The notes: generated from the letters alone by a model not told the origin. Counted from the stretch's first letter, positions 37,722 to 47,298 are shown. The stretch: 64,000 nt of DNA from Pseudomonas sp. TH15 (GCF_016651105.1 NZ_JAEKEL010000001.1:3958001-4022000); one strand, 5' to 3'. Made by a program: numbers and translations.

Positions 37722-39470
37722 TTACTTTTGTGCGACATCCGCTGGGGGAGCGTCGGGCTTCTTCGGCTTCATCAGGCTGAAGTCGATCAACGCTCGCTGT
37801 TCACGCTCGTAAGGGTTGCCGATCAACAACGGTCGCGGCTTGAAGCTGTCGCTGACCAGGCTTTTGCTGCGGTCCAGTTCATCGAAGCTCAGGCCCGCCA
37901 GATCGGCCCAGGTGTGTATCAACTGCGAGCTGCTGTAAGGGCGGCTCAAGTCAGCGGCAAAGCTCCAGTCGTGGGTTTCACGCCATTTCGGCGAGGCATA
38001 GGCCATGAACGGAATCGTGTACATCGGCGCTGTCGGCTTGTTTTCGTTACGGCCAAGCGTGTTGTGGCCCGCCGAGTCGAAGACGTCTTCGCCGTGGTCG
38101 GAGAGGTACAACAGGAAGCCGTTCGGATCTTTCTTGGAATAGTCCTTGATCAGGCTCGACACCACGAAGTCGTTGTACAGCACCGCGTTGTCATAGCTGT
38201 TGTAGGTCGGTACTTCGTCGTCGGTTACGCCAGCCGGAACACCGGTGCGGTCCTTGAACTTGTCGAAGGTCGGCGGGTAACGGTACTGGTAGCTCATGTG
38301 CGTACCGAGCAGGTGCACGACGATCAACTTGTGTGCCGCCGGATCGCCCAGCGCCTTGTTGAACGGCTCGATCACGTCGCCATCGTACTGGGCGGCGTTC
38401 TGGTTACGGTTGTTGTTCAGGTATACCTGCTCGTCGGCCTGTTCGGAGAACGTCGTGAGCATGGTGTTGCGCTTGGTCATGGTCTGCTGGTTGGTGATCC
38501 AGAAGGTTTTGTAACCCGCCTGTTTCATCATGCTGACCAGCGACGGCGTCGTCAGGTACAGGTCCGGGTTCTCTTCGTCGGCGAAGGTCAACACCTGCTG
38601 CAGCGCCTCGATGGTGTACGGGCGTGGAGTGATGACGTTATTGAAGATCGCCAGTTGATCCTTGAGCTTGTCCAGTTCCGGGGTGGTGTCCCGGTTGTAG
38701 CCGTACAGGCTCATGCGCTGACGGTTGGTGGACTCGCCGATGACCAAAACCAGGGTCGACGGCTGATCGGACATGGTGTTCTTGAGGTTTTTCAGCGGCG
38801 CGATCTTGCTCGCACTGTCGAGCATGTCTTGCATGCCGGCCAGAGTGTCGAGGTAGCGGTGATAAGCCACGGCCATCTGCCAAGGCACGGCTGGCTCGAT
38901 CCGGGTTTCGAATTTCTCGAAGCCGCCGGCAAAGCTGCCAGTGCGGGCGGTCTGTTTGACAAGCGGATAACCGACCACGGCCACCAGAATCGCGGTCGCG
39001 GCGACAAATGCCTGCCAGCGTGGCATGTACACCGGACGCAAGCGGGTCCACAGGAAGTAGGCGAACGCGGTGTGCGCCAGGAAGGCCAGCACCATCCACC
39101 AGGCAAAGTACTGGGTCATGTATTCGCCAGCTTCAGAGATGTTCGACTCGAACATGATGAAGATGACGCTCTGGGAGAATTCCTGCTGATAGATGAAGAA
39201 GTAGCCCAGGCTGGCCATCGAACAAGCCCACAGCACGACGCCGATCAGCGCTGCCAGAAGGCGGGTGCGATTGGGGAACAACAGCATCGGCGCCAGCCAC
39301 ACGGCACTCATTACGAATGCCTGGCGAAATCCGCTGAAACCGGAAGTGCCAGTCAACTGAATCAGCAGCTGGGTGATGCCGGAGAAATACCAGAAGAATA
39401 CAAATAGCCAGATAAACCCGGCCCAATCGAAACCTTTCGCAGACGTTTTGCTGCGTTTGAGCAATGCCAT
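37722..39470 (-). CDS. cptA: Phosphoethanolamine transferase, CptA type
   Basis: Inner-membrane enzyme with a periplasmic sulfatase-fold domain that adds phosphoethanolamine to lipopolysaccharide core. The 582-residue protein has five N-terminal membrane helices (to about residue 165). The catalytic domain carries LVLVIGESTNRQRMSLYGYN (metal Glu), the RPYTIEALQQVLTF segment with the probable nucleophile Thr, and YLSDHGEDVFDSAGHN (metal Asp/His). Length and motifs fit CptA better than EptA, but the acceptor is inferred. It is a single gene with its own terminator; a GGAGTG site precedes the ATG. Confidence 0.88.
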   Translation of the reverse strand: MALLKRSKTSAKGFDWAGFIWLFVFFWYFSGITQLLIQLTGTSGFSGFRQAFVMSAVWLAPMLLFPNRTRLLAALIGVVLWACSMASLGYFFIYQQEFSQSVIFIMFESNISEAGEYMTQYFAWWMVLAFLAHTAFAYFLWTRLRPVYMPRWQAFVAATAILVAVVGYPLVKQTARTGSFAGGFEKFETRIEPAVPWQMAVAYHRYLDTLAGMQDMLDSASKIAPLKNLKNTMSDQPSTLVLVIGESTNRQRMSLYGYNRDTTPELDKLKDQLAIFNNVITPRPYTIEALQQVLTFADEENPDLYLTTPSLVSMMKQAGYKTFWITNQQTMTKRNTMLTTFSEQADEQVYLNNNRNQNAAQYDGDVIEPFNKALGDPAAHKLIVVHLLGTHMSYQYRYPPTFDKFKDRTGVPAGVTDDEVPTYNSYDNAVLYNDFVVSSLIKDYSKKDPNGFLLYLSDHGEDVFDSAGHNTLGRNENKPTAPMYTIPFMAYASPKWRETHDWSFAADLSRPYSSSQLIHTWADLAGLSFDELDRSKSLVSDSFKPRPLLIGNPYEREQRALIDFSLMKPKKPDAPPADVAQK

Positions 39471-39665
39471 TCAGCACTCCAGCTCAGTCGTTGCAACCAC
39501 CGCCGGAAAGCTTCCATGGAACCGACGAACGGAGGCCGCACGCGAACGTCCGGCCAGAATGCGCCGGAGTATCACCAAGGGGATGTGAAAACTTTGTTAG
39601 TTGCAGATGACCGTCAGAGGTGAATCATGTAGGGAACGACGGGCGCCGTTCCCGATCAGGCGGGG

Positions 39666-39848
39666 TCAGGCGTGCGGGTTGCGCATGACCACCGGCAGAG
39701 GTTTGGGCTGAGCGCCCTGAGTCAACGCGCGCAACTGCGCCAGCTCCTGCTTGAGTTGGTCACGCTCATCTTTCAATTGGCGTAGTTCATCACGACGAAT
39801 AGTCACGTAGAGAGTTTGTGGGGGACGTGCGGTAACGATTGTGTCCAT
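39666..39848 (-). CDS. Small coiled-coil hypothetical protein
   Basis: A 60-residue protein. After a short beta-like start it has a charged heptad helix (RDELRQLKDERDQLKQELAQLRAL, residues 19-42), then a proline-rich tail. A GCGAGGTG ribosome site precedes the ATG. Its function is unknown. The gap to the transferase gene (39471-39665) shows no feature I can name; the gap to gnd (39849-40121) is AT-rich and must carry divergent promoters. Confidence 0.7.
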   Translation of the reverse strand: MDTIVTARPPQTLYVTIRRDELRQLKDERDQLKQELAQLRALTQGAQPKPLPVVMRNPHA

Positions 39849-40121
39849 TGCTCACCTCGCAAATGGCCTGCATCAACTGTGATTGCGTCGTTCATCTGGA
39901 CGACACCCTCACTATCGGCGCCGATTTTGGTTTCTTTTGCCCTCAATTGGAACTTTTTTATTTTTCATGGTCGGTGTGTCTTCGGCACGATTCCCGACGT
40001 TATCAGTCTGGATCGGGCACAATGCCCGGAAACTTCATCCCAACGCTCTGGACTAACTCACATTGGTCGCGTTGGGCTATAACCTTTGACACACATTATT
40101 TGCAGTAAGGAGCATCAGCAC

Positions 40122-41102
40122 ATGCAACTCGGGATTATTGGACTGGGCCGCATGGGCGGTAATATTGCGCGGCGCCTGATGCTCAACGGGCATACCACCG
40201 TTGTTTACGACCGCAATACCGCCTTCGTTGAAACCCTGGCCGCAGAAGGCTCCACCGGCGTCACTGACTTGCCGGCCCTGGTGGCTGGCCTGGCCAAGCC
40301 GCGTGCGATCTGGGTCATGCTGCCGGCCGGCGCGCCGACCGAAGAGACCATCGACACCCTGAGCAATTTGCTCGAAGCCGGCGACACCATCATCGACGGC
40401 GGCAACACCTTCTATAAGGACGACATCCGCCGGGCGAAAACCCTGTCGGAAAAAGGCCTGCACTACATCGACGTCGGCACCTCCGGTGGCGTCTGGGGCC
40501 TGGAACGCGGCTACTGCATGATGATCGGCGGCGACGCCGAGACCGTTAAGCGTCTCGACCCGCTGTTCGAAAGCCTGGCCCCTGGCCTGGGCGACATCCC
40601 TCGTACCAAGGACCGCAAGTCCGACGACCACCGTGCCGAACACGGCTACATCCACGCCGGCCCTGCCGGTGCCGGCCACTTCGTGAAGATGATTCACAAC
40701 GGCATCGAGTACGGAATGATGCAGGCCTTCGCCGAAGGCTTCGACATCCTCAAGACCAAATCCAGCGAAAACCTGCCGGAAGATCAGCGCTTCGACCTGA
40801 ACGTCGGTGACATCGCCGAAGTCTGGCGTCGTGGCAGCGTGGTGTCCTCGTGGTTGCTGGACCTGACCGCCGACGCCTTGGCCAGCGACCCGAAACTCGA
40901 CGGTTACTCCGGCTCGGTGGCTGACAGCGGTGAAGGTCGCTGGACCATCGAAGCCGCCATGGAGCAATCGGTGCCCGTACCGGTGCTGTCGAACTCGCTG
41001 TTCTCTCGCTACCGTTCGCGCGGGCAAGGCACCTTTGGCGACAAGATTCTCTCAGCCCAACGCTTCGGCTTCGGCGGCCACGTGGAGACACCGAAAAAAT
41101 GA
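40122..41102 (+). CDS. gnd: 6-phosphogluconate dehydrogenase, short decarboxylating type
   Basis: Oxidises 6-phosphogluconate to ribulose 5-phosphate. The 326-residue protein is of the short class rather than the ~470-residue enterobacterial form. It has the dinucleotide motif GLGRMGGNIARRL at the start, IIDGGNTFYKDD, and the catalytic segment AGAGHFVKMIHNGIEYGMMQ. Short members often prefer NAD. ATG 40122 has a TAAGGAG site. It is the first gene of gnd-zwf-HAD, and overlaps zwf by ATGA. Confidence 0.95.
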   Translation: MQLGIIGLGRMGGNIARRLMLNGHTTVVYDRNTAFVETLAAEGSTGVTDLPALVAGLAKPRAIWVMLPAGAPTEETIDTLSNLLEAGDTIIDGGNTFYKDDIRRAKTLSEKGLHYIDVGTSGGVWGLERGYCMMIGGDAETVKRLDPLFESLAPGLGDIPRTKDRKSDDHRAEHGYIHAGPAGAGHFVKMIHNGIEYGMMQAFAEGFDILKTKSSENLPEDQRFDLNVGDIAEVWRRGSVVSSWLLDLTADALASDPKLDGYSGSVADSGEGRWTIEAAMEQSVPVPVLSNSLFSRYRSRGQGTFGDKILSAQRFGFGGHVETPKK

Positions 41103-42622
41103 CCAATACGATCCGCAAGAAATCCAAGGCAGAACCCGCGCCACCGACCACGCTGTTCCTGTTCGGTGCTCACGGTGATCTGGTCAAGCGTCTGCTGATG
41201 CCGGCGCTGTACAACCTCAGCCGTGACGGCCTGCTCGATGATGGACTGCGGATCATCGGCGTTGACCACAACGCCATCAGCGATGAAGCCTTCGCGCAGA
41301 AGCTCGAAGACTTCATTCGCACCGAAGCGGCCACCAAGGTCGGCAAGGGCGATGAAGCCCTTGACCCGGCCTTGTGGGCCAAGCTCGCCAAAGGCATCAG
41401 CTACGTCCAGGGCGACTTCCTGGACGACAGCACTTATCAAGCGCTGGCGGCGAAAATCGCCGACAGCGGCACTGGCAATGCGGTGTTCTACCTGGCCACC
41501 GCGCCACGTTTTTTCAGCGAAGTGGTGCGCCGTCTCGGCTCTGCCGGTTTGCTTGAAGAAACACCGGAAGCCTTCAGAAGGGTGGTGATCGAAAAACCTT
41601 TCGGCAACGACCTGCACACCGCCGAAGCCTTGAACGCCTGTTTGCTCAAGGTGATGTCGGAGAAGCAGATCTACCGGATCGATCACTATCTGGGCAAGGA
41701 GACGGTGCAGAACATTCTGGTCAGCCGGTTCTCCAACAGCCTGTTCGAAGCGTTCTGGAATAATCACTACATCGACCACGTGCAAATCACCGCCGCCGAA
41801 ACCGTTGGCGTGGAAACCCGTGGCAGTTTTTATGAACACACCGGCGCCTTGCGGGACATGGTGCCCAATCACCTGTTCCAGTTGCTGGCGATGGTGGCCA
41901 TGGAGCCGCCGGCCGCGTTTGGCGCCGATGCGGTCCGTGGCGAGAAGGCCAAAGTGGTCGGGGCGATCCGGCCTTGGTCCGTCGAGGATGCACGCGCCAA
42001 CTCGGTGCGCGGTCAATATGCGGCTGGCGAAGTCGACGGCAAGCCGTTGACCGGGTATCGCCAGGAAGGCAACGTGGCGCCTGACAGCAACACTGAAACC
42101 TATGTCGCGCTCAAGGTGATGATCGACAACTGGCGCTGGGTCGGCGTGCCGTTCTACCTGCGCACCGGCAAGCGCATGAGCGTGCGCGACACCGAGATCG
42201 TCATTTGCTTCAAGCCTGCGCCGTACGCGCAGTTCCGCGACACCGAGGTCGATGAGTTGCAGCCGACCTACCTGCGGATTCAGATCCAGCCCAACGAAGG
42301 CATGTGGTTCGACCTGTTGGCCAAGCGGCCCGGGCCGGCGTTGAACATGGCCAACATCGAACTGGGGTTCGCCTACAAGGATTTCTTTGAAATGCAGCCG
42401 TCCACCGGCTACGAAACCTTGATCTACGATTGCCTGACCGGCGACCAGACGCTATTCCAGCGTGCCGACAACATTGAGAATGGCTGGCGCGCCGTACAGC
42501 CGTTCCTCGACGCCTGGCAGCAGGACGCGAGCGTGCAGAGCTATCCGGCCGGTGAAGACGGCCCACAGGCTGCCGAGGACCTGCTGACCCGCGATGGTCG
42601 CGTCTGGCATGGCCTCGGATGA
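41099..42622 (+). CDS. zwf: Glucose-6-phosphate 1-dehydrogenase
   Basis: First enzyme of the pentose phosphate/Entner-Doudoroff entry; makes NADPH and 6-phosphogluconolactone. The 507-residue protein has the nucleotide motif FLFGAHGDLVKRLLMPALYNL and the active-site signature RIDHYLGKETVQN. The start codon overlaps the gnd stop. It may be one of several paralogues, as is common in Pseudomonas; this copy is not next to pgl/eda/hexR, so it is not the central carbon-operon copy. Confidence 0.96.
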   Translation: MTNTIRKKSKAEPAPPTTLFLFGAHGDLVKRLLMPALYNLSRDGLLDDGLRIIGVDHNAISDEAFAQKLEDFIRTEAATKVGKGDEALDPALWAKLAKGISYVQGDFLDDSTYQALAAKIADSGTGNAVFYLATAPRFFSEVVRRLGSAGLLEETPEAFRRVVIEKPFGNDLHTAEALNACLLKVMSEKQIYRIDHYLGKETVQNILVSRFSNSLFEAFWNNHYIDHVQITAAETVGVETRGSFYEHTGALRDMVPNHLFQLLAMVAMEPPAAFGADAVRGEKAKVVGAIRPWSVEDARANSVRGQYAAGEVDGKPLTGYRQEGNVAPDSNTETYVALKVMIDNWRWVGVPFYLRTGKRMSVRDTEIVICFKPAPYAQFRDTEVDELQPTYLRIQIQPNEGMWFDLLAKRPGPALNMANIELGFAYKDFFEMQPSTGYETLIYDCLTGDQTLFQRADNIENGWRAVQPFLDAWQQDASVQSYPAGEDGPQAAEDLLTRDGRVWHGLG

Positions 42623-43440
42623 GTGAGTCCGCGCAACATTCCATCCGGTTTCTGCTCAGCGACATGGACGGCACCTTGTTGCTGCCCGATCACAGCCTGA
42701 GCCAGCGCACCATCGACGCGGTTCGTTCATTGCGTGAGGCCGGCGTTTTGTTCAGCCTGGCCACCGGCCGCCCGCCGAAAGCCATGTTGCAGCAGATCGA
42801 AACCCTGGGCGTCGACGTGCCGACCGCCGCCTTCAATGGCGGCACCATCGTCAAACCGGACGGCAGCTTGCTGGTCGCGCATTACTTGCCGGCCACTGCT
42901 GCGCTGACGGCACTGGCGCTGTTTGCCGACCGGCCGGACATCGAAATCTGGGTATTCAGCGGCGGTGACTGGCTGCTCAAGGACCCGCATGGCCCTATGG
43001 TCCCACGTGAGCAGCACGGTTTGGGCTATCCGCCGGTGGTGGTCGAGAGTTTTGAACCGTACCTGGAGCGCATCGACAAGATCGTCGCCACCAGCAACAA
43101 CACCGATTTGTTGATTGAGCTGGAAGCGCTGTTGTTGCCCAAGGTCGAAGGTCAGGCTCAGGTGTCCCGTTCACAACCGGTTTATCTGGACGTGACCGCG
43201 ATGCAAGCCAACAAAGGCGCGGCGCTGGCGACACTGGCCGAGTACCTCGGTGTGCCACTGGAGCATACTGCCGCGCTGGGCGATGGCGGCAATGACCCGG
43301 CGATGTTTCATCGCGCCGGGTTGTCGATTGCCATGGGGCAGGCGGAGGAAGCGGTGAAGCGTCAGGCCGATGTGGTCACGGGCACCAACACCGAAGACGG
43401 CGCAGCGCAGGCGATCGAGCAATACATCCTGGCCCGATAA
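42619..43440 (+). CDS. Cof-type HAD-IIB phosphatase
   Basis: A 273-residue haloacid-dehalogenase hydrolase with motif I LLSDMDGTLL (nucleophile and acid/base Asp), the C2 cap in the middle, and motif IV ALGDGGNDPAMF. Relatives dephosphorylate sugar phosphates. It overlaps the zwf stop as ATGA, which suggests a role on a pentose-pathway phosphate, but the substrate is not known. Confidence 0.92.
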   Translation: MSESAQHSIRFLLSDMDGTLLLPDHSLSQRTIDAVRSLREAGVLFSLATGRPPKAMLQQIETLGVDVPTAAFNGGTIVKPDGSLLVAHYLPATAALTALALFADRPDIEIWVFSGGDWLLKDPHGPMVPREQHGLGYPPVVVESFEPYLERIDKIVATSNNTDLLIELEALLLPKVEGQAQVSRSQPVYLDVTAMQANKGAALATLAEYLGVPLEHTAALGDGGNDPAMFHRAGLSIAMGQAEEAVKRQADVVTGTNTEDGAAQAIEQYILAR

Positions 43441-43455
43441 CCAACGCACTACCCT

Positions 43456-43543
43456 GTGGGAGCGAGCTTGCTCGCGATGAGGTCAGTACATTCAACATCA
43501 TTGTTGTCTGTCAGTCCGCCATCTTGAGCAAGCCCGCTCCCAC
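43456..43543. repeat. REPIN, GTGGGAGCGAGCTTGCTCGC variant
   Basis: Facing arms GTGGGAGCGAGCTTGCTCGC and GAGCAAGCCCGCTCCCAC around a centre containing ATTCAACATCATTGTTG. It lies between the converging HAD and nhaB genes. Confidence 0.85.
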
Positions 43544-43554
43544 ATTGTTTTGGG

Positions 43555-45057
43555 TTACAGCCAAAAACTCACTGCGTACCAGCCCAGCGAGCCCATCACC
43601 ACGGTGTATGGCAACGCCATCCACACCATCCGCCCGTAAGACAGGCGAATCAGCGGTGCAATCGCCGAGGTCAACAGAAACAGAAATGCCGCCTGACCAT
43701 TGGGTGTTGCCACGCTCGGAAGGTTGGTCCCGGTATTGATGGCAATCGCCAGCGTCTCGAAATGCTCGCGGCTCATGTGGCCGGAGATGAACGCCTGTTT
43801 CACTTCAGTGATGTAAATCGTCGCCACGAACACGTTGTCGCTGATCGCCGACAACACACCATTGGCAATAAACAGCATGCCCGGCTGCTGATCCGCCGGC
43901 AGGGTCAGCACCCACTGAATCAACGGCGTGAACAGTTGCTGGTCATGTATCACCGCCACTACCGCGAAAAACACCACCAGTAACGCCGTGAACGGCATAG
44001 CGTCTTTAAACGCGTTGCCGATGCGATGCTCCTCGGTGATGCCGGTAAACGCAGTGATCAACACGATCACCATCAAACCGATCAGCCCGACTTCCGCGAT
44101 ATGAAACGCCAGCCCGGCAATCAGGATCAACGCTGCCGCGCCCTGAACCAGCAACGCTGCGCGCTGGCGCGAAGTGCGTTCGGCATTATCTTCGGCTGCA
44201 TAGTTGGCCAGTACTGCGCGCACATTGTCCGGCAGCAGCGTGCCGTAGCCGAACCAACGCAGTTTCTCCAGCAAGACGCAGGTCACAAGTCCCGCCGCCA
44301 GCACCGGCAGTGACACCGGGGCGACTTTCAGGAAGAACTCGGCGAAATGCCAACCCATCTCGTGGCCGATCAACAGGTTCTGCGGCTCGCCAACCAGGGT
44401 GCAAACACCGCCCAGCGCAGTACCCACGGCGCCGTGCATCAGCAGGCTGCGCAGGAAGGCGCGGAACTGATTGAGGTCTTCGTGATGGAGTGTCGGCAGA
44501 TGCTGATCGTCGCTGAACTCACTGTCCTGACGCGGATCGTTGCCCGAGGCGACGCGGTGATACACCGAGTAAAACCCCACCGCCGCACTGATGATCACCG
44601 CTGTCACGGTCAATGCATCGAGAAACGCCGACAGAAACGCAGACAGGAAACAGAACATCAGCGCCAGCAACGCCTTGGAGCGAACCCCGAGCAACAGGCG
44701 CGAGAACAGAAACAGCAGCAGGTCTTTCATGAAGTAGATGCCGGCCACCATGAACATCAGCAGCAGGATCACCGGAAAGTTGTGCACCAGTTCGTCATAA
44801 AGCGCCTGGGGCGTGGTCATCTTCAACAGCAACGCTTCAATCAGCAGCAGGCCGCCAGGCATCAGCGGGTAACACTTGAGCGCCATGGCCAGGGTGAAAA
44901 TGAACTCCAGGACCAGCAACCAGCCGGCGGCTACCGGCCCCACCGTCCACAGCACCAGGGCGTTGAGGATCAGGAACCCGACAATGCTCGCCTTGTACCA
45001 GCGGGGGGAGTGCCCGAGAAAGTTATGCGCGAACGCCTGGGCCATTGAACCGGACAT
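43555..45057 (-). CDS. nhaB: Na+/H+ antiporter NhaB
   Basis: Inner-membrane sodium/proton antiporter of 500 residues with about 12 membrane helices. The N-terminus AHNFLGHSPRWYKASIVGFL and the segments SAFLDALTVTAVII, GGVCTLVGEPQNLLIG and NTGTNLPSVATPNGQAAFLFLLTSAIAPLI are diagnostic. The start at 45057 follows CAAGGAGTAG. It is a single gene between two repeat elements. Confidence 0.96.
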   Translation of the reverse strand: MSGSMAQAFAHNFLGHSPRWYKASIVGFLILNALVLWTVGPVAAGWLLVLEFIFTLAMALKCYPLMPGGLLLIEALLLKMTTPQALYDELVHNFPVILLLMFMVAGIYFMKDLLLFLFSRLLLGVRSKALLALMFCFLSAFLSAFLDALTVTAVIISAAVGFYSVYHRVASGNDPRQDSEFSDDQHLPTLHHEDLNQFRAFLRSLLMHGAVGTALGGVCTLVGEPQNLLIGHEMGWHFAEFFLKVAPVSLPVLAAGLVTCVLLEKLRWFGYGTLLPDNVRAVLANYAAEDNAERTSRQRAALLVQGAAALILIAGLAFHIAEVGLIGLMVIVLITAFTGITEEHRIGNAFKDAMPFTALLVVFFAVVAVIHDQQLFTPLIQWVLTLPADQQPGMLFIANGVLSAISDNVFVATIYITEVKQAFISGHMSREHFETLAIAINTGTNLPSVATPNGQAAFLFLLTSAIAPLIRLSYGRMVWMALPYTVVMGSLGWYAVSFWL

Positions 45058-45149
45058 CGGCTACTCCTTGTCTTGAGAAGCGCGCAAGTTGCCGGATGTG
45101 TCACGCAAGTTCAAGTGCTTAATGGCTCAACTCAATAGCCTGGCGCCCT

Positions 45150-45245
45150 GTAGGAGCTGCCGCAGGCTGCGATCTTTTGATGTTGATCTTGGTTTTAAAA
45201 ACAAAGTCAAAAATCGCAGCCTCGTTTCACCCATCAGTTCTTACA
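45150..45245. repeat. Degenerate REPIN, GATCGCAGCC variant
   Basis: The left arm TAGGAGCTGCCGCAGGCTGC is intact; the right arm (AAATCGCAGCCTCGTTTCAC ... TTCTTACA) is decayed. It lies between nhaB and the delta-60 gene. Confidence 0.7.
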
Positions 45246-45271
45246 GGTTTTTGCCTGCAACTGACAAAGAT

Positions 45272-46561
45272 CTAGTGATTGAGGTAGCGCGCGACCATCG
45301 CCCGATAATTGCCATCGAGGGAATAACCACCAACGAGGATCGCGCCATCCTTTTGCATGGCCAGTGAATTGGCTGTGTCCAGACTTCGCCCCAATCGCGT
45401 GCGTAACCAGCCTTTGCCATGGCCAAAACTCGAGTCAAGGCCGCCATCGCTCAGATAGCGGGCAACGATGAAGTCCGCCTCGATCCCGCCAATGGTTGCC
45501 CCGACGGCAATAATGCGCCCGTCGCTCATGCGTTGCGCGGCGCTCCATTGGCAGCCACTGGGGCCGATTTCCAGCAGTTGTGGCAATCCGTCATGTTGGT
45601 GAAGGTCGGGGCGACCATTGCGATGAAGGCTGAGCGCCAGGCAGCGAATGGGGTCGCGGCTGCTGCCAAAACAGTGCAGGTGGTGCGCCGACTCGATGAC
45701 CTGACTGACTTGCGCACTGCGTCCGCCAGCGGTGAATGCCATAAAACCGTCGACGGCAAAACGCTCGTCGAGACTGCCGTCGGGCAGGTAGCGGGCGAGC
45801 AGGCCTTCTTGCGGGAAATCGATCGAGCCGCCCACTACAATCCTGCCGTCGTCCTGCAACAGCAGGCTGCTCAACCAGGTATTGAGTAACAGATGGCGGA
45901 CCATCACGAAGCCGCGCCCGTTGAACGTCTTGTCGAGCGTGCCGTCAGGGTTGAGGCGGATCAGCATGCCGACATGGTCAGCCAGTTCGAATTGATGATT
46001 GGCGATCAACAGGACGTGCCCGTCAGGCTGCACGGCGAAATCACAGGCCTCGGCTCCCGGCACGCCCGGTGGCAACCAGACGTCGCGCGTGCCCATGGAT
46101 AGGTCCCCCGGCAGGCGGACGATCTGCACGCCGTTATCGCCGAACGTCAAGTCGCGATTGCCCTGAGCATCGAAGCGGGCGAGGGCGGGGAGTGCGCGGC
46201 GGGCATTTTCATAATGAAAGCCGGCCAGCAGGATTCGGCCGTCAGCCAACACTTGCACTTTGCTGCCGGCAGCCTCAAAGCCAGGGGCGAATTCGGCAAT
46301 TACACTGCCCTGATGAGCAAAGCCAAGATCCGCGGAACCGTCGGCAAGCAGGCGTGCCAAGCCAAAACGACTGCCGGCGGCCGTGCCGATTTTCGCCGCT
46401 ACCAGCACGCGACCTTGCTGATCGACAGCGACGCCTTGAGTCATGCTTGACTCGCTGCCGGCAAAATACACTTGCGCGACGCCGTGGGCGGCAAAGGTTT
46501 TGTCGAGCTGTGCGTCACTGTTTAACGGTGGCGCGAGCGCGAAAGCGTTCGAACTGAACAT
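45272..46561 (-). CDS. Delta-60 repeat protein
   Basis: A 429-residue protein built of about six delta-60 repeats (pattern LDxxFGxxGxxxV; for example LDKTFAAHGVAQV, RDLTFGDNGVQIV, LDKTFNGRGFVMV, LDERFAVDGFMAF, LDSSFGHGKGWLR), predicted to fold as a beta-propeller. There is no signal peptide or membrane helix. The function is unknown; related proteins in pseudomonads are often surface or secreted. ATG 46561 (MFSSNAFALAP) is chosen for its CAAGGAG site. The gap to the next gene (46562-46845) holds an 11-bp hairpin and nothing else I can name. Confidence 0.82.
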   Translation of the reverse strand: MFSSNAFALAPPLNSDAQLDKTFAAHGVAQVYFAGSESSMTQGVAVDQQGRVLVAAKIGTAAGSRFGLARLLADGSADLGFAHQGSVIAEFAPGFEAAGSKVQVLADGRILLAGFHYENARRALPALARFDAQGNRDLTFGDNGVQIVRLPGDLSMGTRDVWLPPGVPGAEACDFAVQPDGHVLLIANHQFELADHVGMLIRLNPDGTLDKTFNGRGFVMVRHLLLNTWLSSLLLQDDGRIVVGGSIDFPQEGLLARYLPDGSLDERFAVDGFMAFTAGGRSAQVSQVIESAHHLHCFGSSRDPIRCLALSLHRNGRPDLHQHDGLPQLLEIGPSGCQWSAAQRMSDGRIIAVGATIGGIEADFIVARYLSDGGLDSSFGHGKGWLRTRLGRSLDTANSLAMQKDGAILVGGYSLDGNYRAMVARYLNH

Positions 46562-46806
46562 GCACGCATCTCCTTGCAAGTTAACCATCACCCGGGAACC
46601 GAGTGGGTAACTGCATGAGCCGGATATTCAATCCCTGATAACGAAGGAGTTCAACTGTAAGAACTAACAGGTGGAGGGTCGCACTGTGCCACAACAGTGT
46701 CTTTTTGAACCAATTGCAAGCCTGCCAAGCAGTTATGCCTGACGCCGTCGCTTAATGTTGTACAGGCGCACGCGCCGTGGAAAAGAAAGTGCAACTAACA
46801 GGGACG

Positions 46807-46834
46807 CTGCGGATGACCTGAGTGTCATCCGCAG
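46807..46834. terminator. Hairpin downstream of the small hypothetical gene
   Basis: A perfect 11-bp stem CTGCGGATGAC with GTCATCCGCAG and 6-nt loop, 12 bases past the stop of the gene at 46846-47112. There is no T run on either strand. Confidence 0.5.
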
Positions 46835-46845
46835 TACTGTGTAAA

Positions 46846-47112
46846 TCAGTGCGGCATGGACCACGACTGCAGCGTGTAGCCATCTTCGCTCAGCTCTTTA
46901 CGAGCCTGCTGCAGCAAATATTCAAGTTGTGCCGGATCGGAATAAGCGCTGCTCGGGATCTGCTTTTGGCCGATGCGGTTATTGGTGCGGTCGATGACGC
47001 TCAGGCTGAGCTCGCCGTTACCGTCCTGTGGGGCCCAGGCCACGCATTGAAATGGCTTGAACGCGCGGTCGGCAATCAAAAGAGCTTCGTTGATACGGAG
47101 CGGGGCGGTCAT
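46846..47112 (-). CDS. Small conserved hypothetical protein
   Basis: An 88-residue soluble protein (MTAPLRINEALLIADRAF ... LQSWSMPH) with mixed alpha/beta character, no signal peptide and one cysteine. I do not recognise the family. ATG 47112 follows GAGAGAAGA. It is divergent from the sigma-54 activator gene, separated by a 355-bp region with palindromic sequence, so it could be a target or marker of that regulator. Confidence 0.72.
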   Translation of the reverse strand: MTAPLRINEALLIADRAFKPFQCVAWAPQDGNGELSLSVIDRTNNRIGQKQIPSSAYSDPAQLEYLLQQARKELSEDGYTLQSWSMPH

Positions 47113-47265
47113 GGGGTCTTCTCTCTGTATGCCCAATCAAGTGATGTGCCGTCGGTTGGGCTTACCGTTCGGCTGGTTACTTGTACTGATGCACGCAACC
47201 CGCTAGCGGGTCACACCTGACACAAAGAAAATTTCAACTTTCTTTCATCTGGCTGGTTTTTAGAC

Positions 47266-47298
47266 GGCTTTCGAAAGCCTAGTGAAAGCTTTGAAAGC
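47266..47298. promoter_or_regulatory. Palindrome and GAAAGC repeats between divergent genes
   Basis: A perfect 14-bp palindrome GGCTTTCGAAAGCC (47266-47279) is followed by two further GAAAGC copies (47284 and 47293). The 47113-47467 gap otherwise is AT-rich, with no gene I can support. A candidate operator for one or both divergent genes. Confidence 0.4.

Noticed and set aside
40086..40100. TTGACAC before gnd as a -35 element
   Set aside because: It is only 35 bases from the start codon, leaving no space for a -10 element and ribosome site.
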